A DNA stretch of 64,000 bases from Serratia nematodiphila DZ0503SBS1 (GTDB taxonomy: Bacteria; Pseudomonadota; Gammaproteobacteria; Enterobacterales; Enterobacteriaceae), in NCBI RefSeq assembly GCF_000738675.1, contig NZ_JPUX01000001.1:1922001-1986000 (forward strand). Direction: 5' to 3'. This document shows positions 53,185-63,611 of the stretch, piece after piece. Every line of letters begins with the position of its first letter. Positions within the stretch are counted from its first letter, which is position 1. Position numbers and translations under genes: made by a program. Below the pieces are notes generated by a model. It saw only the letters and a list, made by a program, of their open reading frames with translations. It was not told the origin of the DNA and did not search any database.

Positions 53185-53530
53185 CGCTCGGGCAGTGCGG
53201 ATATCCCGCAACGGCTTCAGCCTGCCGGAAGTGTTGGTGGCGGCCTTGCTGTTCTCGGTGTCGCTGCTTGGCTTGTTACAGTATCATCAGGTGCTGTTGC
53301 AGTCGTTCCAGCGCCAGTGGCACTACCGGCAAGCCTGGGGGCTGGCGCATCAGCAGTTGGAGGCGTTTGCCGTCACCGGCCGGCTCGAGGCTGAACCGCT
53401 GCCGGAAGGGTGGCGGCGCGAGACGGCACTTGACGATGCGGGGAGTGATTGCCGCCGATTGGCGGTCAGGATCCAAACGCCGCAGCGGCAGTGGGCAACG
53501 CTGAGCCGCTGGTATTGCGCCCGTTTTTGA
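53174..53530 (+). CDS. ppdC: Type IV pseudopilin PpdC
   Basis: 118 residues if started at GTG 53174, inside the end of ygdB. Prepilin motif RNG before FSLPEVLVAALLFSVSLLGLL with Glu5 (PilV/GspI-like). No better start is visible between the ygdB stop and the motif, so translational coupling to ygdB is likely. It ends 31 bp before recC. Confidence 0.85.
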   Translation: MTANARAVRISRNGFSLPEVLVAALLFSVSLLGLLQYHQVLLQSFQRQWHYRQAWGLAHQQLEAFAVTGRLEAEPLPEGWRRETALDDAGSDCRRLAVRIQTPQRQWATLSRWYCARF

Positions 53531-53561
53531 GCCGTATGTCTTTTGTTTTAAAGGAGTCTTC

Positions 53562-56500
53562 ATGTTCACGGTTTATCATTCCAATCAGCTGGATTTGTTG
53601 AAAACGCTGACCAGCGCGCTGATAGCCAGAGATCCGTTGACCGATCCTTTTCAACAGGAGGTGGTGCTGGTGCAAAGCCCCGGTATGGCGCAATGGCTGC
53701 AGATGCAGCTGGCGGAACAGTTCGGTATCGCCGCCAATGTCGCGTTTCCGCTGCCGGCGACCTTCATTTGGGACATGTTCACCCGGGTGTTGCCGGATAT
53801 CCCGAAAGAGAGCGCCTTCAGCAAGGATGCCATGACCTGGAAGCTGATGTGGTTGTTGCCGGAGATGCTGACTCAGCCGGCGTTTGCGCCACTGCAGCAC
53901 TATCTGACCGATGACGGCGACAAGCGCAAAATCCACCAGTTGGCCGGCCGGGTCGCCGACCTGTTCGACCAATATTTGGTTTATCGCCCGCAGTGGCTGG
54001 AGAGCTGGCAGCGCGGCGAACGCATCGGCGGTCTGGCGGAGGCTCAGCAATGGCAGGCGCCGCTCTGGGCGCGACTGGTGGAATACACGCGTGAACTGGG
54101 GCAGCCGGAATGGCACCGCGCCAATCTGTATAGCCGCTTTATCCACGCGTTGGAACAGGCAACAACGTGTCCGCCCGGTTTGCCGCCGCGGGTGTTTATC
54201 TGCGGCATCTCGGCGTTGCCGCCGGTCTATCTGGAGGCGCTGCAGGCGCTGGGGCGGCATATCGATATCCACCTGATGTTCACCAACCCTTGTCGTTATT
54301 ACTGGGGCGACATTCAGGATTACGCTTTCCTGGCCCGCTTGCAGAGCCGCAAGCGCCGTCACTATCATCAGGCGCGCGAGCAAGGGCTGTTTCGCGAACC
54401 GGCCGACGCGGCGCGCCTGTTTGACGCCGAAGGGCAGCAGCAACTCAGCAACCCGCTGCTGGCCTCCTGGGGCAAGCTGGGGCGCGATCACCTTTACCTG
54501 CTGTCGCAGATGGAAGGGGCGCAAGAGGTCGACGCCTTTGTCGATATCCCAGCCGATACCATGCTGCACGCCGTTCAGCGCGATATGCTGGAACTGGAAG
54601 ACCATGCGGTAATCGGTATTACCGCGGAAACGCTGGAAAGCAGCTTCAGCAAACGTCCGCTTGATGAGAACGACCGCTCCCTCAGCCTGCACGCTTGTCA
54701 CAGCCCGCAGCGGGAAGTGGAGGTTTTGCACGATCAGCTGCTGAGCATGCTGGCGCAGGATCCGTCGTTGACGCCGCGCGACATCATCGTGATGGTGGCG
54801 GATATCGACAGCTACACGCCATACATTCAGGCGGTGTTCGGCAATGCCCTCGCCGAGCGCTACCTGCCGTTTGCCATTTCCGACCGTAAAGCGCGCCAGG
54901 CGCATCCGGCGCTGCAGGCGTTCATTTCACTGCTCGATCTACCGCAAAGCCGCTTTACCTCGGAACAGGTACTGGCGTTGCTGGAGGTGCCGGCCCTGGC
55001 CGCCCGTTTCGCCATTGGCGAAGAGGGGCTGCGCCTGCTGCGTCATTGGGTCGGTGAATCCGGCGTGCGCTGGGGCCTGGACGATGATAACGTGCGCGAA
55101 CTGGATCTGCCCGCCACCGGCCAGCACACCTGGCGCTTCGGCATTACGCGCATGCTGCTTGGCTATGCGATGGACAGCAATGCCGGCGATTGGCAGGGCA
55201 TTTTGCCTTACGACGAATCGAGCGGGTTGGTCGCCGAACTGGCGGGGCAACTGGCAGACCTGCTGGCGCAGCTCAGCCACTGGCGGCAAATCTTGAGCGA
55301 AGCGCGCCCGCTCGAGGCGTGGCTGCCGCTGTGCCGCCAACTGCTGGATGCCTTCTTCGCAGCGGACAGCGACACCGAAGTGGTGCTGGCGCTGATCGAA
55401 CAGCAGTGGCAGCAGGCCATTAATTTTGGCTTGGCGGCGCGCTATCCCGATGAGGTGCCGTTGACCATTCTGCGTGACGATCTGGCGGCGCGCCTCGATC
55501 AGGAGCGCATCAGCCAGCGCTTCCTCGCCGGGCAAATCAACTTCTGCACGCTGATGCCGATGCGTTCCATTCCGTTCAAGGTGGTGTGCCTGCTGGGCAT
55601 GAACGACGGCGTGTATCCGCGCACGCTGCCGCCGCTGGGCTTTGATCTGATGGCGCAGCAGGTCAAACGCGGCGACCGCAGCCGCCGCGATGACGACCGC
55701 TATCTGTTCCTGGAAGCGATTTTGTCCGCTCAGCAGCGGCTGTATATCAGCTTCATCGGCCGTTCCATTCAGGACAACAGCCCGCGCTACCCTTCGGTGC
55801 TGGTCACTGAGCTGCTTGAGTACCTGGAGCAAAGCTATTGCCTGCCAGGAGATGAGGAACTCAGCGCAGACGACAGCGCCCGACGGGTTGGTGAGCACTT
55901 GCTGAAGTGGCATGCGCGCATGCCGTTCGCCGCCGAGAATTTCTTGCCGGGCTCGGAGGCGCAAAGCTATGCTGCCGAGTGGCTGCCCGCCGCCGATGGT
56001 CGCGGTGCGGCGCATCCGGCGTTCAACCAGCCGCTGCCTGCCGAAGCGCTGCAGCAAATATCGTTGGATGAGCTGCTGCGGTTTTACCGCCATCCGATTC
56101 GCGCGTTTTTCCAATTGCGGCTGGGCGTCAGTTTTATCCTGGAAGAGACCGAGCTGCCGGACGAAGAGCCCTTCACGCTGGATAACCTCAGCCGCTACCA
56201 GTTTAACAGCCAACTGCTGAATACCCTGATCGACGGCGACGATCCCGAACGGTTGTTCCAGCGGGTGCGTGCCGCCGGCGGCTTGCCCTATGGCGCCTTC
56301 GGCGAGATCTATTGGCAAAAGCAGCAGGAAGAGATGAGCGAGCTGGCCGAACAGGTGCGTGCGGAACGCGCAGAGAGCCATAGCCTGGAGCTGGATATCG
56401 ATATTGCCGGCGTACGTCTCAGTGGCTGGCTGCATCAGGTGCAGGATGACGGCCTGTTGCGCTGGCGGCCCGCTACGCTGTCGGCGGTGGACGGCATATT

Positions 56501-56933
56501 GCTGTGGCTGGAGCATCTGGTGTACTGCCGCGCCGGCGGCACCGGCGAGAGCCGCATCTACGGCCGCAAGAACTCCGTCTGGCGCTTTGCCGCGCTGGCG
56601 CCTGAAGAGGCGCAGGCGCAGCTGGCGGAGCTGTTGGCGGGCTATCAGCGCGGTCTGTGTCAGCCGCTGCTGTTGCTGAACAAAAGCGGCTGGGCGTGGC
56701 TGAGTCAGTGCTATCAGCCGGAAACGCAGCAAATCGACTGGGAAGAAGAAGCGCAAATTAAGGCACGCGCCAAATTGCTGCAGGCCTGGCAGGGCGATCA
56801 GCGCATTCCCGGAGAAGGGGAAGATCCCTACGTGCAGCGAGTGTTCCGCCAATTGGATAATGAATACTTAGCGCAAATACTGGCCGAAACAGAGCGTTAT
56901 CTGCTGCCGGTAGCGCGACATAACCTGGGGTAA
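53562..56933 (+). CDS. recC: RecBCD subunit gamma (RecC)
   Basis: 1123 residues (1122 in E. coli). Inactive helicase/nuclease-like scaffold that recognises Chi and holds RecB and RecD. Landmarks: MFTVYHSNQLDLLKTLTSALI at the start, VVLVQSPGMAQWLQMQLA, SLHACHSPQREVEVLHDQLL, LCLLGMNDGVYPR-like stretch (VVCLLGMNDGVYPRTLPPLGFDLM, about residues 675-698). ATG 53562 follows AAAGGAGTCTTC, a strong ribosome site. ptrA follows after 232 bp that hold no gene. Confidence 0.97.
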   Translation: MFTVYHSNQLDLLKTLTSALIARDPLTDPFQQEVVLVQSPGMAQWLQMQLAEQFGIAANVAFPLPATFIWDMFTRVLPDIPKESAFSKDAMTWKLMWLLPEMLTQPAFAPLQHYLTDDGDKRKIHQLAGRVADLFDQYLVYRPQWLESWQRGERIGGLAEAQQWQAPLWARLVEYTRELGQPEWHRANLYSRFIHALEQATTCPPGLPPRVFICGISALPPVYLEALQALGRHIDIHLMFTNPCRYYWGDIQDYAFLARLQSRKRRHYHQAREQGLFREPADAARLFDAEGQQQLSNPLLASWGKLGRDHLYLLSQMEGAQEVDAFVDIPADTMLHAVQRDMLELEDHAVIGITAETLESSFSKRPLDENDRSLSLHACHSPQREVEVLHDQLLSMLAQDPSLTPRDIIVMVADIDSYTPYIQAVFGNALAERYLPFAISDRKARQAHPALQAFISLLDLPQSRFTSEQVLALLEVPALAARFAIGEEGLRLLRHWVGESGVRWGLDDDNVRELDLPATGQHTWRFGITRMLLGYAMDSNAGDWQGILPYDESSGLVAELAGQLADLLAQLSHWRQILSEARPLEAWLPLCRQLLDAFFAADSDTEVVLALIEQQWQQAINFGLAARYPDEVPLTILRDDLAARLDQERISQRFLAGQINFCTLMPMRSIPFKVVCLLGMNDGVYPRTLPPLGFDLMAQQVKRGDRSRRDDDRYLFLEAILSAQQRLYISFIGRSIQDNSPRYPSVLVTELLEYLEQSYCLPGDEELSADDSARRVGEHLLKWHARMPFAAENFLPGSEAQSYAAEWLPAADGRGAAHPAFNQPLPAEALQQISLDELLRFYRHPIRAFFQLRLGVSFILEETELPDEEPFTLDNLSRYQFNSQLLNTLIDGDDPERLFQRVRAAGGLPYGAFGEIYWQKQQEEMSELAEQVRAERAESHSLELDIDIAGVRLSGWLHQVQDDGLLRWRPATLSAVDGILLWLEHLVYCRAGGTGESRIYGRKNSVWRFAALAPEEAQAQLAELLAGYQRGLCQPLLLLNKSGWAWLSQCYQPETQQIDWEEEAQIKARAKLLQAWQGDQRIPGEGEDPYVQRVFRQLDNEYLAQILAETERYLLPVARHNLG

Positions 56934-57165
56934 CAATCCCCCGGTGGTGCTGTACGGCGGGAGGTGGTAAAAATAACGAAGGTTATATTCAACCATTGGG
57001 GTGATTCCCGGTCTTACATAACGTACAGGCATATACACGCCGTGTTTCGGGCCGCCACATTGGCGAAGAGCCCGGCGAGTACAGATTTGGTTATGTGGTT
57101 TTGATGCACGTCGCCAACGTCAGGGAGTGGGCGTAGCGACGTCAGAATAGGGGTTTATTTTGGAT

Positions 57166-60054
57166 ATGCGCAGACAGTTGGCCCGTATCACCGGGCTGGT
57201 ACTATTGGCTATGTGTTGGGCACCGTTGAGTTGGGCCGCGCAAGGATGGCAACCGCTGACGGAGAAGATCAACAAGAGCGAACACGATCCGCGTCAGTAT
57301 GAAGCGATCAAGTTGGCTAATGGCATGACGGTGTTGCTGGTGTCCGATGCCCAGGCGCCGAAATCGCTGGCGGCGCTGGCATTGCCGGTTGGATCGCTCG
57401 AAGATCCGAACAGCCAACTGGGATTGGCACACTATCTGGAACATATGGTGCTGATGGGCTCCAAACGCTATCCAGAGCCGGAAAACCTGTCCGAATTCCT
57501 GAAAAAGCACGGCGGCAGCCACAACGCCAGCACGGCCTCTTATCGCACCGCCTTCTATCTGGAAGTGGAAAATGACGCGCTGGAGCCGGCGGTCGACCGC
57601 ATGGCCGACGCCATTGCCGAGCCGCTGCTGGATCCGGGCAATGCCGATCGCGAGCGCAACGCGGTGAACGCCGAGTTGACGATGGCGCGTTCGCGCGACG
57701 GCATGCGCATGGCGCAGGTCGGCGCGGAAACCCTTAACCCGGCGCACCCGAGCGCGCGCTTCTCCGGCGGCAATCTCGATACGTTGAAAGACAAGCCGGA
57801 CAGCAAGTTGCACGATGAACTGACCGGCTTCTATAAGCGTTACTATTCCGCCAATCTGATGATGGGCGTTTTGTACGGTAATCAGTCGCTGCCGCAGTTG
57901 GCCGACATTGCGGCGAAAACCTTTGGCCGCGTGCCGAATCATGACGCTAGCGTGCCGCCGATCACCGTGCCGGCCGTCACGCCGGAACAGCAGGGCATCA
58001 TCATTCACTATGTGCCGGCGCAGCCGCGCAAGCAGCTGAAGGTCGAGTTCCGCATCGATAACAACAGCGCCGCGTTTCGCAGCAAAACCGATACCTACAT
58101 CAGCTACCTGATCGGCAACCGCAGCAAAAACACCCTGTCTGACTGGCTGCAGAAGCAGGGGTTGGCGGACGCCATCAATGCCGGCGCCGATCCGATGGTT
58201 GATCGCAACGGCGGCGTCTTCGCCATCAGCGTTTCACTCACTGACAAAGGCCTGGCCCAGCGCGATGAGGTCGTCGCCGCCATTTTCAACTACCTGAAAA
58301 TGCTGCGCAGCGAGGGCATCAAGCAGAGCTATTTCGATGAAATCTCGCATGTTCTGAACCTGGACTTCCGTTATCCCTCGATCACGCGCGACATGGACTA
58401 TATCGAATGGCTGGTGGACACCATGCTGCGCGTGCCGGTTGAGCATGCGCTGGACGCGCCTTATCTGGCCGACCGTTATGATCCTAAGGCGATCGCCGAA
58501 CGCCTGGACGCCATGACGCCGCAAAACGCGCGCATCTGGTTCGTCAGCCCGGATGAACCGCACAACAAGACGGCCTATTTCGTCAACGCGCCTTACCAGG
58601 TCGACAAAATCACGCCGCAGCGCTTTACGCAGTGGCAGCAGTTGGAGAGCGGCATTTCCCTGTCGCTGCCGGCGCTCAACCCGTACATCCCGGATGACTT
58701 TACCCTGACCAAGCCATCGCACGAGTTCAAAAAACCGGAAATGGTGGTGGATAAACCCGGCCTGCGCGTGTTGTACATGCCGAGTCGTTACTTCGCCGAC
58801 GAGCCGAAGGCCGACGTCACCGTCGCTTTCCGCAACGCCAAAACCATGGATTCCGCGCGCAATCAGGTGCTGTTCTCGCTGACGGATTATCTGGCCGGCC
58901 TCGCGTTGGATCAGTTGAGCTATCAGGCGTCGGTCGGCGGGTTGAGCTTCTCGACCTCGCCGAACAACGGTCTGATGTTTAACGCCAACGGTTTCACCCA
59001 GCGTTTGCCGCAGTTGCTGACGGCGCTGATCGAGGGGTATTCCAGCTTCACGCCGACGGAAGATCAGTTGGCGCAAGCCAAATCCTGGTATCTGGAGCAG
59101 CTGGACGCCGCCGAGAAGGGCAAGGCGTTTGAGCTGGCCATTCAGCCGGTGCAGATGGTTTCCCGCGTGCCGTATTCCGAACGCAGCGAGCGCCGCGAAG
59201 TGCTGAAGACGTTAACGCTGAAAGACGTGCTGGCCTATCGCGACAGCCTGCTGGCCGAGGCCACGCCGGAGCTGCTGGTAGTGGGCAACATGAGCAAGCA
59301 GCAGGTCGACACGTTGGCGTCGACGCTGAAACATCGTCTGGGCTGTATCGGTAGCGAATGGTGGCACGGCGAAGACGTGGTGGTGAACAAGAATCATCTG
59401 GCCAACCTGCAACAGGTGGGCAGCAGCACTGACTCGGCGCTGGCGGCGGTTTATGTGCCGACCGGCTACGACGAAGTGACCGGCATGGCCTACAGTTCGC
59501 TGCTGGGGCAGATTATTCAGCCGTGGTTTTACAGCCAGCTGCGCACGCAGGAGCAATTGGGGTACGCGGTCTTCGCCTTCCCGATGTCGGTGGGGCGCCA
59601 GTGGGGCGTGGGCTTCCTGTTGCAGAGCAACAGCAAACAGCCGGCCTACCTGTACCAGCGCTATCAGGATTTCTACCCGAAAACCGAGAAACGCCTACGC
59701 GACATGAGCGAGGCGGACTTTGAACAGTACAAACAGGCGCTCATCAATGAGCTGAAACAGCGGCCGCAAACCCTGAGCGAAGAGGCCAGCCGGTTCGCCA
59801 ACGATTTCGATCGCGGCAACTTCGCCTTCGATACTCGTCAGAAACTGATCGCACAGGTGCAACAGCTGACACCGGCCAAACTGGCGGATTATTTCCACCA
59901 GGCGGTGATCCAGCCACAGGGGCTGGCGGTGCTGTCGCAGGTTAGCGGCAGCGGGCAAGACAAGGCGGATTACGCGGCGCCTAAGGATTGGGTCACCTAT
60001 CCGAACGCGTCGGCATTGCAGCAGATTTTGCCGCGTAAAGTGGCAACACCATGA
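57166..60054 (+). CDS. ptrA: Protease III (pitrilysin), periplasmic
   Basis: 962 residues, the E. coli length. A signal peptide (ending WAPLSWA) precedes an M16 zinc protease with the inverted motif HYLEH (HxxEH) and downstream NAELTMARSRDG carrying the third ligand Glu. It degrades small peptides such as insulin. ATG 57166 is chosen; a TTG at 57160 has a better-spaced AGGGG and would add two residues. The stop overlaps the recB start (ATGA), the same recC-ptrA-recB order as in E. coli. Confidence 0.96.
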   Translation: MRRQLARITGLVLLAMCWAPLSWAAQGWQPLTEKINKSEHDPRQYEAIKLANGMTVLLVSDAQAPKSLAALALPVGSLEDPNSQLGLAHYLEHMVLMGSKRYPEPENLSEFLKKHGGSHNASTASYRTAFYLEVENDALEPAVDRMADAIAEPLLDPGNADRERNAVNAELTMARSRDGMRMAQVGAETLNPAHPSARFSGGNLDTLKDKPDSKLHDELTGFYKRYYSANLMMGVLYGNQSLPQLADIAAKTFGRVPNHDASVPPITVPAVTPEQQGIIIHYVPAQPRKQLKVEFRIDNNSAAFRSKTDTYISYLIGNRSKNTLSDWLQKQGLADAINAGADPMVDRNGGVFAISVSLTDKGLAQRDEVVAAIFNYLKMLRSEGIKQSYFDEISHVLNLDFRYPSITRDMDYIEWLVDTMLRVPVEHALDAPYLADRYDPKAIAERLDAMTPQNARIWFVSPDEPHNKTAYFVNAPYQVDKITPQRFTQWQQLESGISLSLPALNPYIPDDFTLTKPSHEFKKPEMVVDKPGLRVLYMPSRYFADEPKADVTVAFRNAKTMDSARNQVLFSLTDYLAGLALDQLSYQASVGGLSFSTSPNNGLMFNANGFTQRLPQLLTALIEGYSSFTPTEDQLAQAKSWYLEQLDAAEKGKAFELAIQPVQMVSRVPYSERSERREVLKTLTLKDVLAYRDSLLAEATPELLVVGNMSKQQVDTLASTLKHRLGCIGSEWWHGEDVVVNKNHLANLQQVGSSTDSALAAVYVPTGYDEVTGMAYSSLLGQIIQPWFYSQLRTQEQLGYAVFAFPMSVGRQWGVGFLLQSNSKQPAYLYQRYQDFYPKTEKRLRDMSEADFEQYKQALINELKQRPQTLSEEASRFANDFDRGNFAFDTRQKLIAQVQQLTPAKLADYFHQAVIQPQGLAVLSQVSGSGQDKADYAAPKDWVTYPNASALQQILPRKVATP

Positions 60055-63000
60055 CGAAAATTGCCCCGCAGAGGCTGGAGCCGCTGTCGCTGCCGCTATT
60101 CGGCGAACGCCTGATAGAAGCGTCGGCGGGCACCGGCAAAACTTTTACCATCGGCGCGCTGTATCTGCGCTTGCTGCTGGGGTTGGGCGGTGACGCGGCG
60201 TTTCCCCGCCCGCTGACGGTCGAAGAAATCCTGGTGGTGACCTTTACCGAGGCCGCCACCGAGGAGCTGCGCGGGCGCATCCGCGACAATATCCACGGGC
60301 TGCGCATTGCCTGCGTGCGCGGTAAAGACGCGGAATGCAAAAATCCGCTGTTTATCGCGCTGATGGAAGAAATTGACGATTTGAGCGACGCCGCCTCGCA
60401 GCTGCTGGCGGCGGAGCGGCAAATGGACGAAGCGGCGATCTACACCATTCACGGCTTTTGCCAACGGATGCTGACGCACAACGCCTTCGAGTCCGGCATG
60501 TTGTTTGAACAAACGCTGGTGCAGGACGAGCTGCCGCTGCGGCGGCAGGCCTGTGCCGATTTCTGGCGTCGCCACTGCTATCCGTTGCCGCTGGGCGTGG
60601 CGCGTGCGGTCAGCCAGGAGTGGAGCGGCCCGGAAGCGTTGCTGGCCGATCTTTCCGGTTACCTGCACGGCGAAGCGCCGGCGCTGCGTCGGCCGCCGAA
60701 GGACGAAGAAACCGTCCTGATGCGCCACGAGCAGATCGTCGCGCGCATCGACGCCATCAAGGCGCAATGGCGGGCGGCGGCGGGCGATCTGGAGGCGTTG
60801 ATCGCCCAGTCCGGCGTCGATAAGCGCAGCTACAGCAGTAAACACCTGCCGAACTGGCTGAACAAGGTCGGCGAATGGAGCGGGCAGGAGACTCAGGACT
60901 ACCAGCTGCCGAAGGAACTGGATAAATTTCGCCAGTCGGTGCTGCTGGAGAAGACCAAGAAAGGCGAGCCGCCGCGTCATGCGCTGTTCACGGCGATAGA
61001 TCAGCTGTTCGATGAACCCTTGACGCTGCGCGATCTGATCATGGCGCGCGCGCTCAGCGAGATCCGCACCTCTATTCAGCAGGAAAAGCGCCAGCGCGCC
61101 GAGCTGGGGTTTGACGACCTGCTCAGCCGGCTGGACGGCGCCCTGCAAAGCGGCGGCGGCGAACAGTTGGCGCTGGCGATCCGCCAGCGCTATCCGGTGG
61201 CGATGATCGATGAATTCCAGGATACCGATCCGCAGCAATACCGTATTTTCCAAAAACTTTACGTCGGCCGGCCCGATTGCGGCCTGCTGTTGATCGGCGA
61301 TCCCAAGCAGGCGATTTACGCCTTCCGCGGCGCCGACATCTTTACCTACATGCGCGCGCGTTCAGAGGTGAGCGCCCACTATACGCTGGAGACTAACTGG
61401 CGCTCGTCGCCGTCGATGGTCGCCAGCGTCAATCACCTGTTTTCTCAGGTAGAAAAGCCTTTCCTGTTCGGCCAAATCCCCTTTATTGAGGTTAACGCGG
61501 CGGAAAAGAACCAAGGGCTGGCGTTTGAATTGCACGGCAAGCCGCAGCCGGCGATGCAGTTCTGGCTGCAGCAGGGGGAAGGCGCGGGTGTAAGTGATTA
61601 CCAACAGCTGATGGCGCGCCTGTGCGCCACGCAAATTCGCGACTGGCTCAGCGCCGGGCAGCAGGGCCTGGCACGGCTGCAGAACGGCAAGGAGTCACGG
61701 CCGGTACAAGCCTCCGATATCACGGTACTGGTGCGCAGCCGCAATGAGGCGGCGTTGGTGCGCGATGCGCTGAGCGCGCTGTCTATCCCGTCGGTCTACC
61801 TGTCCAACCGCGACAGCGTGTTTGACACCCCGGAGGCCAAAGACCTGCTGTGGTTGCTGCAGGCGGTGTTGGCGCCGGAGCAGGAGCGTACGCTGCGCAG
61901 CGCCATGGCCACCGGGCTGATGGGGCTGGACGCGCCGACGCTGGACGGCCTGAGCCGCGATGAGCGCGCCTGGGACGCGCTGGTTAACGAGTTCGACAAT
62001 TACCGCACGCTCTGGCTGCGCCGCGGCGTGTTGCCGATGCTGAGCGAGCTGATGAAAGCGCGTCAGCTGGCGGAGAACCTGTTGGCCAGCGCCGGCGGCG
62101 AGCGTCGCTTGACCGACGTGCTGCATCTGGGGGAGCTGTTGCAAGAGGCGGCGGCACAGCTCGACAGCGAGCATGCGCTGGTGCGCTGGCTGGCGCAGCA
62201 GATCGCCCAGCCCAATCGCCAGTCCGATAATCAGCAGCTGCGGCTGGAGAGCGACCGGCATCTGGTGCAGGTGATCACGATTCATAAGTCCAAGGGGCTG
62301 GAGTTCGATCTGGTGTGGCTGCCGTTCGTCGGCAACTTCCGCCAGCAGCAACAGGCGCTGTATCACGATCGCCACAGTTTCCAGGCGTTGCTGGATCTCG
62401 ACGCCAATGAAGAGAGCCAGGCCTGGGCGGAGGAGGAGCGCTTGGCGGAAGATCTGCGTCTGCTGTACGTGGCGCTGACCCGCTCGGTGTACCACTGCAG
62501 CATCGGCATCGCGCCGCTGTTCCAGGGCACGCGCAAGAAACAGGGCGATACCGATCTGCACCGCAGCGCATTGGGTTATCTGGTGCAGGGCGGGCAGGCC
62601 GGCGACGCCGTGTATCTGCAGGAGCGGCTGCAGCAATTGGCGGGCGGGGGTATCGCGCTGTCGTTGGTTGAACCGCCGGACGAAGAACCCTGGCACCCTC
62701 AGGCGGCACTGGCCGAAGCGCTGGCGGCGAAAAGCTTTACCCGGCGGATCCAGGATTTTTGGCGGGTGACCAGCTATACCGGTTTGCAACAGCACGGCGC
62801 GAGCCTGATGCAGGATCTGCTGCCGCGTCTGGATGTCGACGCTGCGGGGGAGCGGAGTGAGGAGAGTGAGCCAGCGCTCACACCGCATACCTTCCCGCGC
62901 GGCGCGACGCCCGGCACCTTCCTGCACAGTCTGTTCGAAACGCTGGACTTCACCCAGCCGTTGGATGAACAGTGGTTGCTGGCACAGCTGCAACAGCAAG

Positions 63001-63611
63001 GATTTGCCGAACACTGGCAGCCGATTTTGCTGGCGTGGATGCAGGTATTGCTCAACACGCCGCTCACCGACAGCGGCGTGACGCTGGCGGCGCTAACGCC
63101 GCAGCACAAGCAGGCCGAGCTGCAGTTCTATTTGCCGATCAACCGGTTGTTGCAGGCGAAGGAGCTCGATGCCCTGGTGAAGCGTTACGATCCGCTTTCC
63201 GCCCGCTGTCCGGCGCTGGATTTCCATCAGGTGCAGGGCATGCTGAAAGGCTTTATCGACCTGGTGTTCTGTTGGCAGGGCAAATACTACCTGCTGGACT
63301 ACAAGTCCAACTGGTTAGGGGAAGACAGCAGCGCCTATACCCGGCCGGCGATGGAGCAGGCGATGGCGGAGCATCGTTACGATCTGCAATATCAGCTGTA
63401 TACGCTGGCGCTGCACCGTTATCTGCGTCATCGGCTGCCGGATTACGATTACCGGCGCCATTTCGGCGGGGTGATTTATCTGTTCCTGCGCGGCGTGGAT
63501 ACGGCGCACCCGGGCAACGGCATTTTCACCTGTCTTCCCGAGTTTGAGCTGGTGGCGGGGATGGATCGCTTGTTCAGCGGCGAGGCTGCTGCGACGGAGG
63601 ATGGATCATGA
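60051..63611 (+). CDS. recB: RecBCD subunit beta (RecB helicase-nuclease)
   Basis: 1186 residues (1180 in E. coli). SF1 helicase with Walker A EASAGTGKTFTIGALYLRLL, motif II MIDEFQDTDPQQYRIFQ, GDPKQAIYAFRGADIFTYM, TIHKSKGLEFDLVW and LYVALTRSVYH. C-terminal nuclease domain with GFIDLVFCWQGKYYLLDYK (catalytic Asp, Asp, Lys). 3'-5' helicase and only nuclease of RecBCD. It overlaps ptrA and recD by 4 bp each. Confidence 0.97.
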   Translation: MTKIAPQRLEPLSLPLFGERLIEASAGTGKTFTIGALYLRLLLGLGGDAAFPRPLTVEEILVVTFTEAATEELRGRIRDNIHGLRIACVRGKDAECKNPLFIALMEEIDDLSDAASQLLAAERQMDEAAIYTIHGFCQRMLTHNAFESGMLFEQTLVQDELPLRRQACADFWRRHCYPLPLGVARAVSQEWSGPEALLADLSGYLHGEAPALRRPPKDEETVLMRHEQIVARIDAIKAQWRAAAGDLEALIAQSGVDKRSYSSKHLPNWLNKVGEWSGQETQDYQLPKELDKFRQSVLLEKTKKGEPPRHALFTAIDQLFDEPLTLRDLIMARALSEIRTSIQQEKRQRAELGFDDLLSRLDGALQSGGGEQLALAIRQRYPVAMIDEFQDTDPQQYRIFQKLYVGRPDCGLLLIGDPKQAIYAFRGADIFTYMRARSEVSAHYTLETNWRSSPSMVASVNHLFSQVEKPFLFGQIPFIEVNAAEKNQGLAFELHGKPQPAMQFWLQQGEGAGVSDYQQLMARLCATQIRDWLSAGQQGLARLQNGKESRPVQASDITVLVRSRNEAALVRDALSALSIPSVYLSNRDSVFDTPEAKDLLWLLQAVLAPEQERTLRSAMATGLMGLDAPTLDGLSRDERAWDALVNEFDNYRTLWLRRGVLPMLSELMKARQLAENLLASAGGERRLTDVLHLGELLQEAAAQLDSEHALVRWLAQQIAQPNRQSDNQQLRLESDRHLVQVITIHKSKGLEFDLVWLPFVGNFRQQQQALYHDRHSFQALLDLDANEESQAWAEEERLAEDLRLLYVALTRSVYHCSIGIAPLFQGTRKKQGDTDLHRSALGYLVQGGQAGDAVYLQERLQQLAGGGIALSLVEPPDEEPWHPQAALAEALAAKSFTRRIQDFWRVTSYTGLQQHGASLMQDLLPRLDVDAAGERSEESEPALTPHTFPRGATPGTFLHSLFETLDFTQPLDEQWLLAQLQQQGFAEHWQPILLAWMQVLLNTPLTDSGVTLAALTPQHKQAELQFYLPINRLLQAKELDALVKRYDPLSARCPALDFHQVQGMLKGFIDLVFCWQGKYYLLDYKSNWLGEDSSAYTRPAMEQAMAEHRYDLQYQLYTLALHRYLRHRLPDYDYRRHFGGVIYLFLRGVDTAHPGNGIFTCLPEFELVAGMDRLFSGEAAATEDGS

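Noticed and set aside
54939..56852. Long minus-strand open frame (637 codons) inside recC
   Set aside because: Antisense shadow of a conserved gene; no motif or ribosome site. Similar frames opposite agaZ (23396-24817), ptsP (48093-49535), lysA (33420-34907) and recB (61695-63014) were rejected for the same reason.
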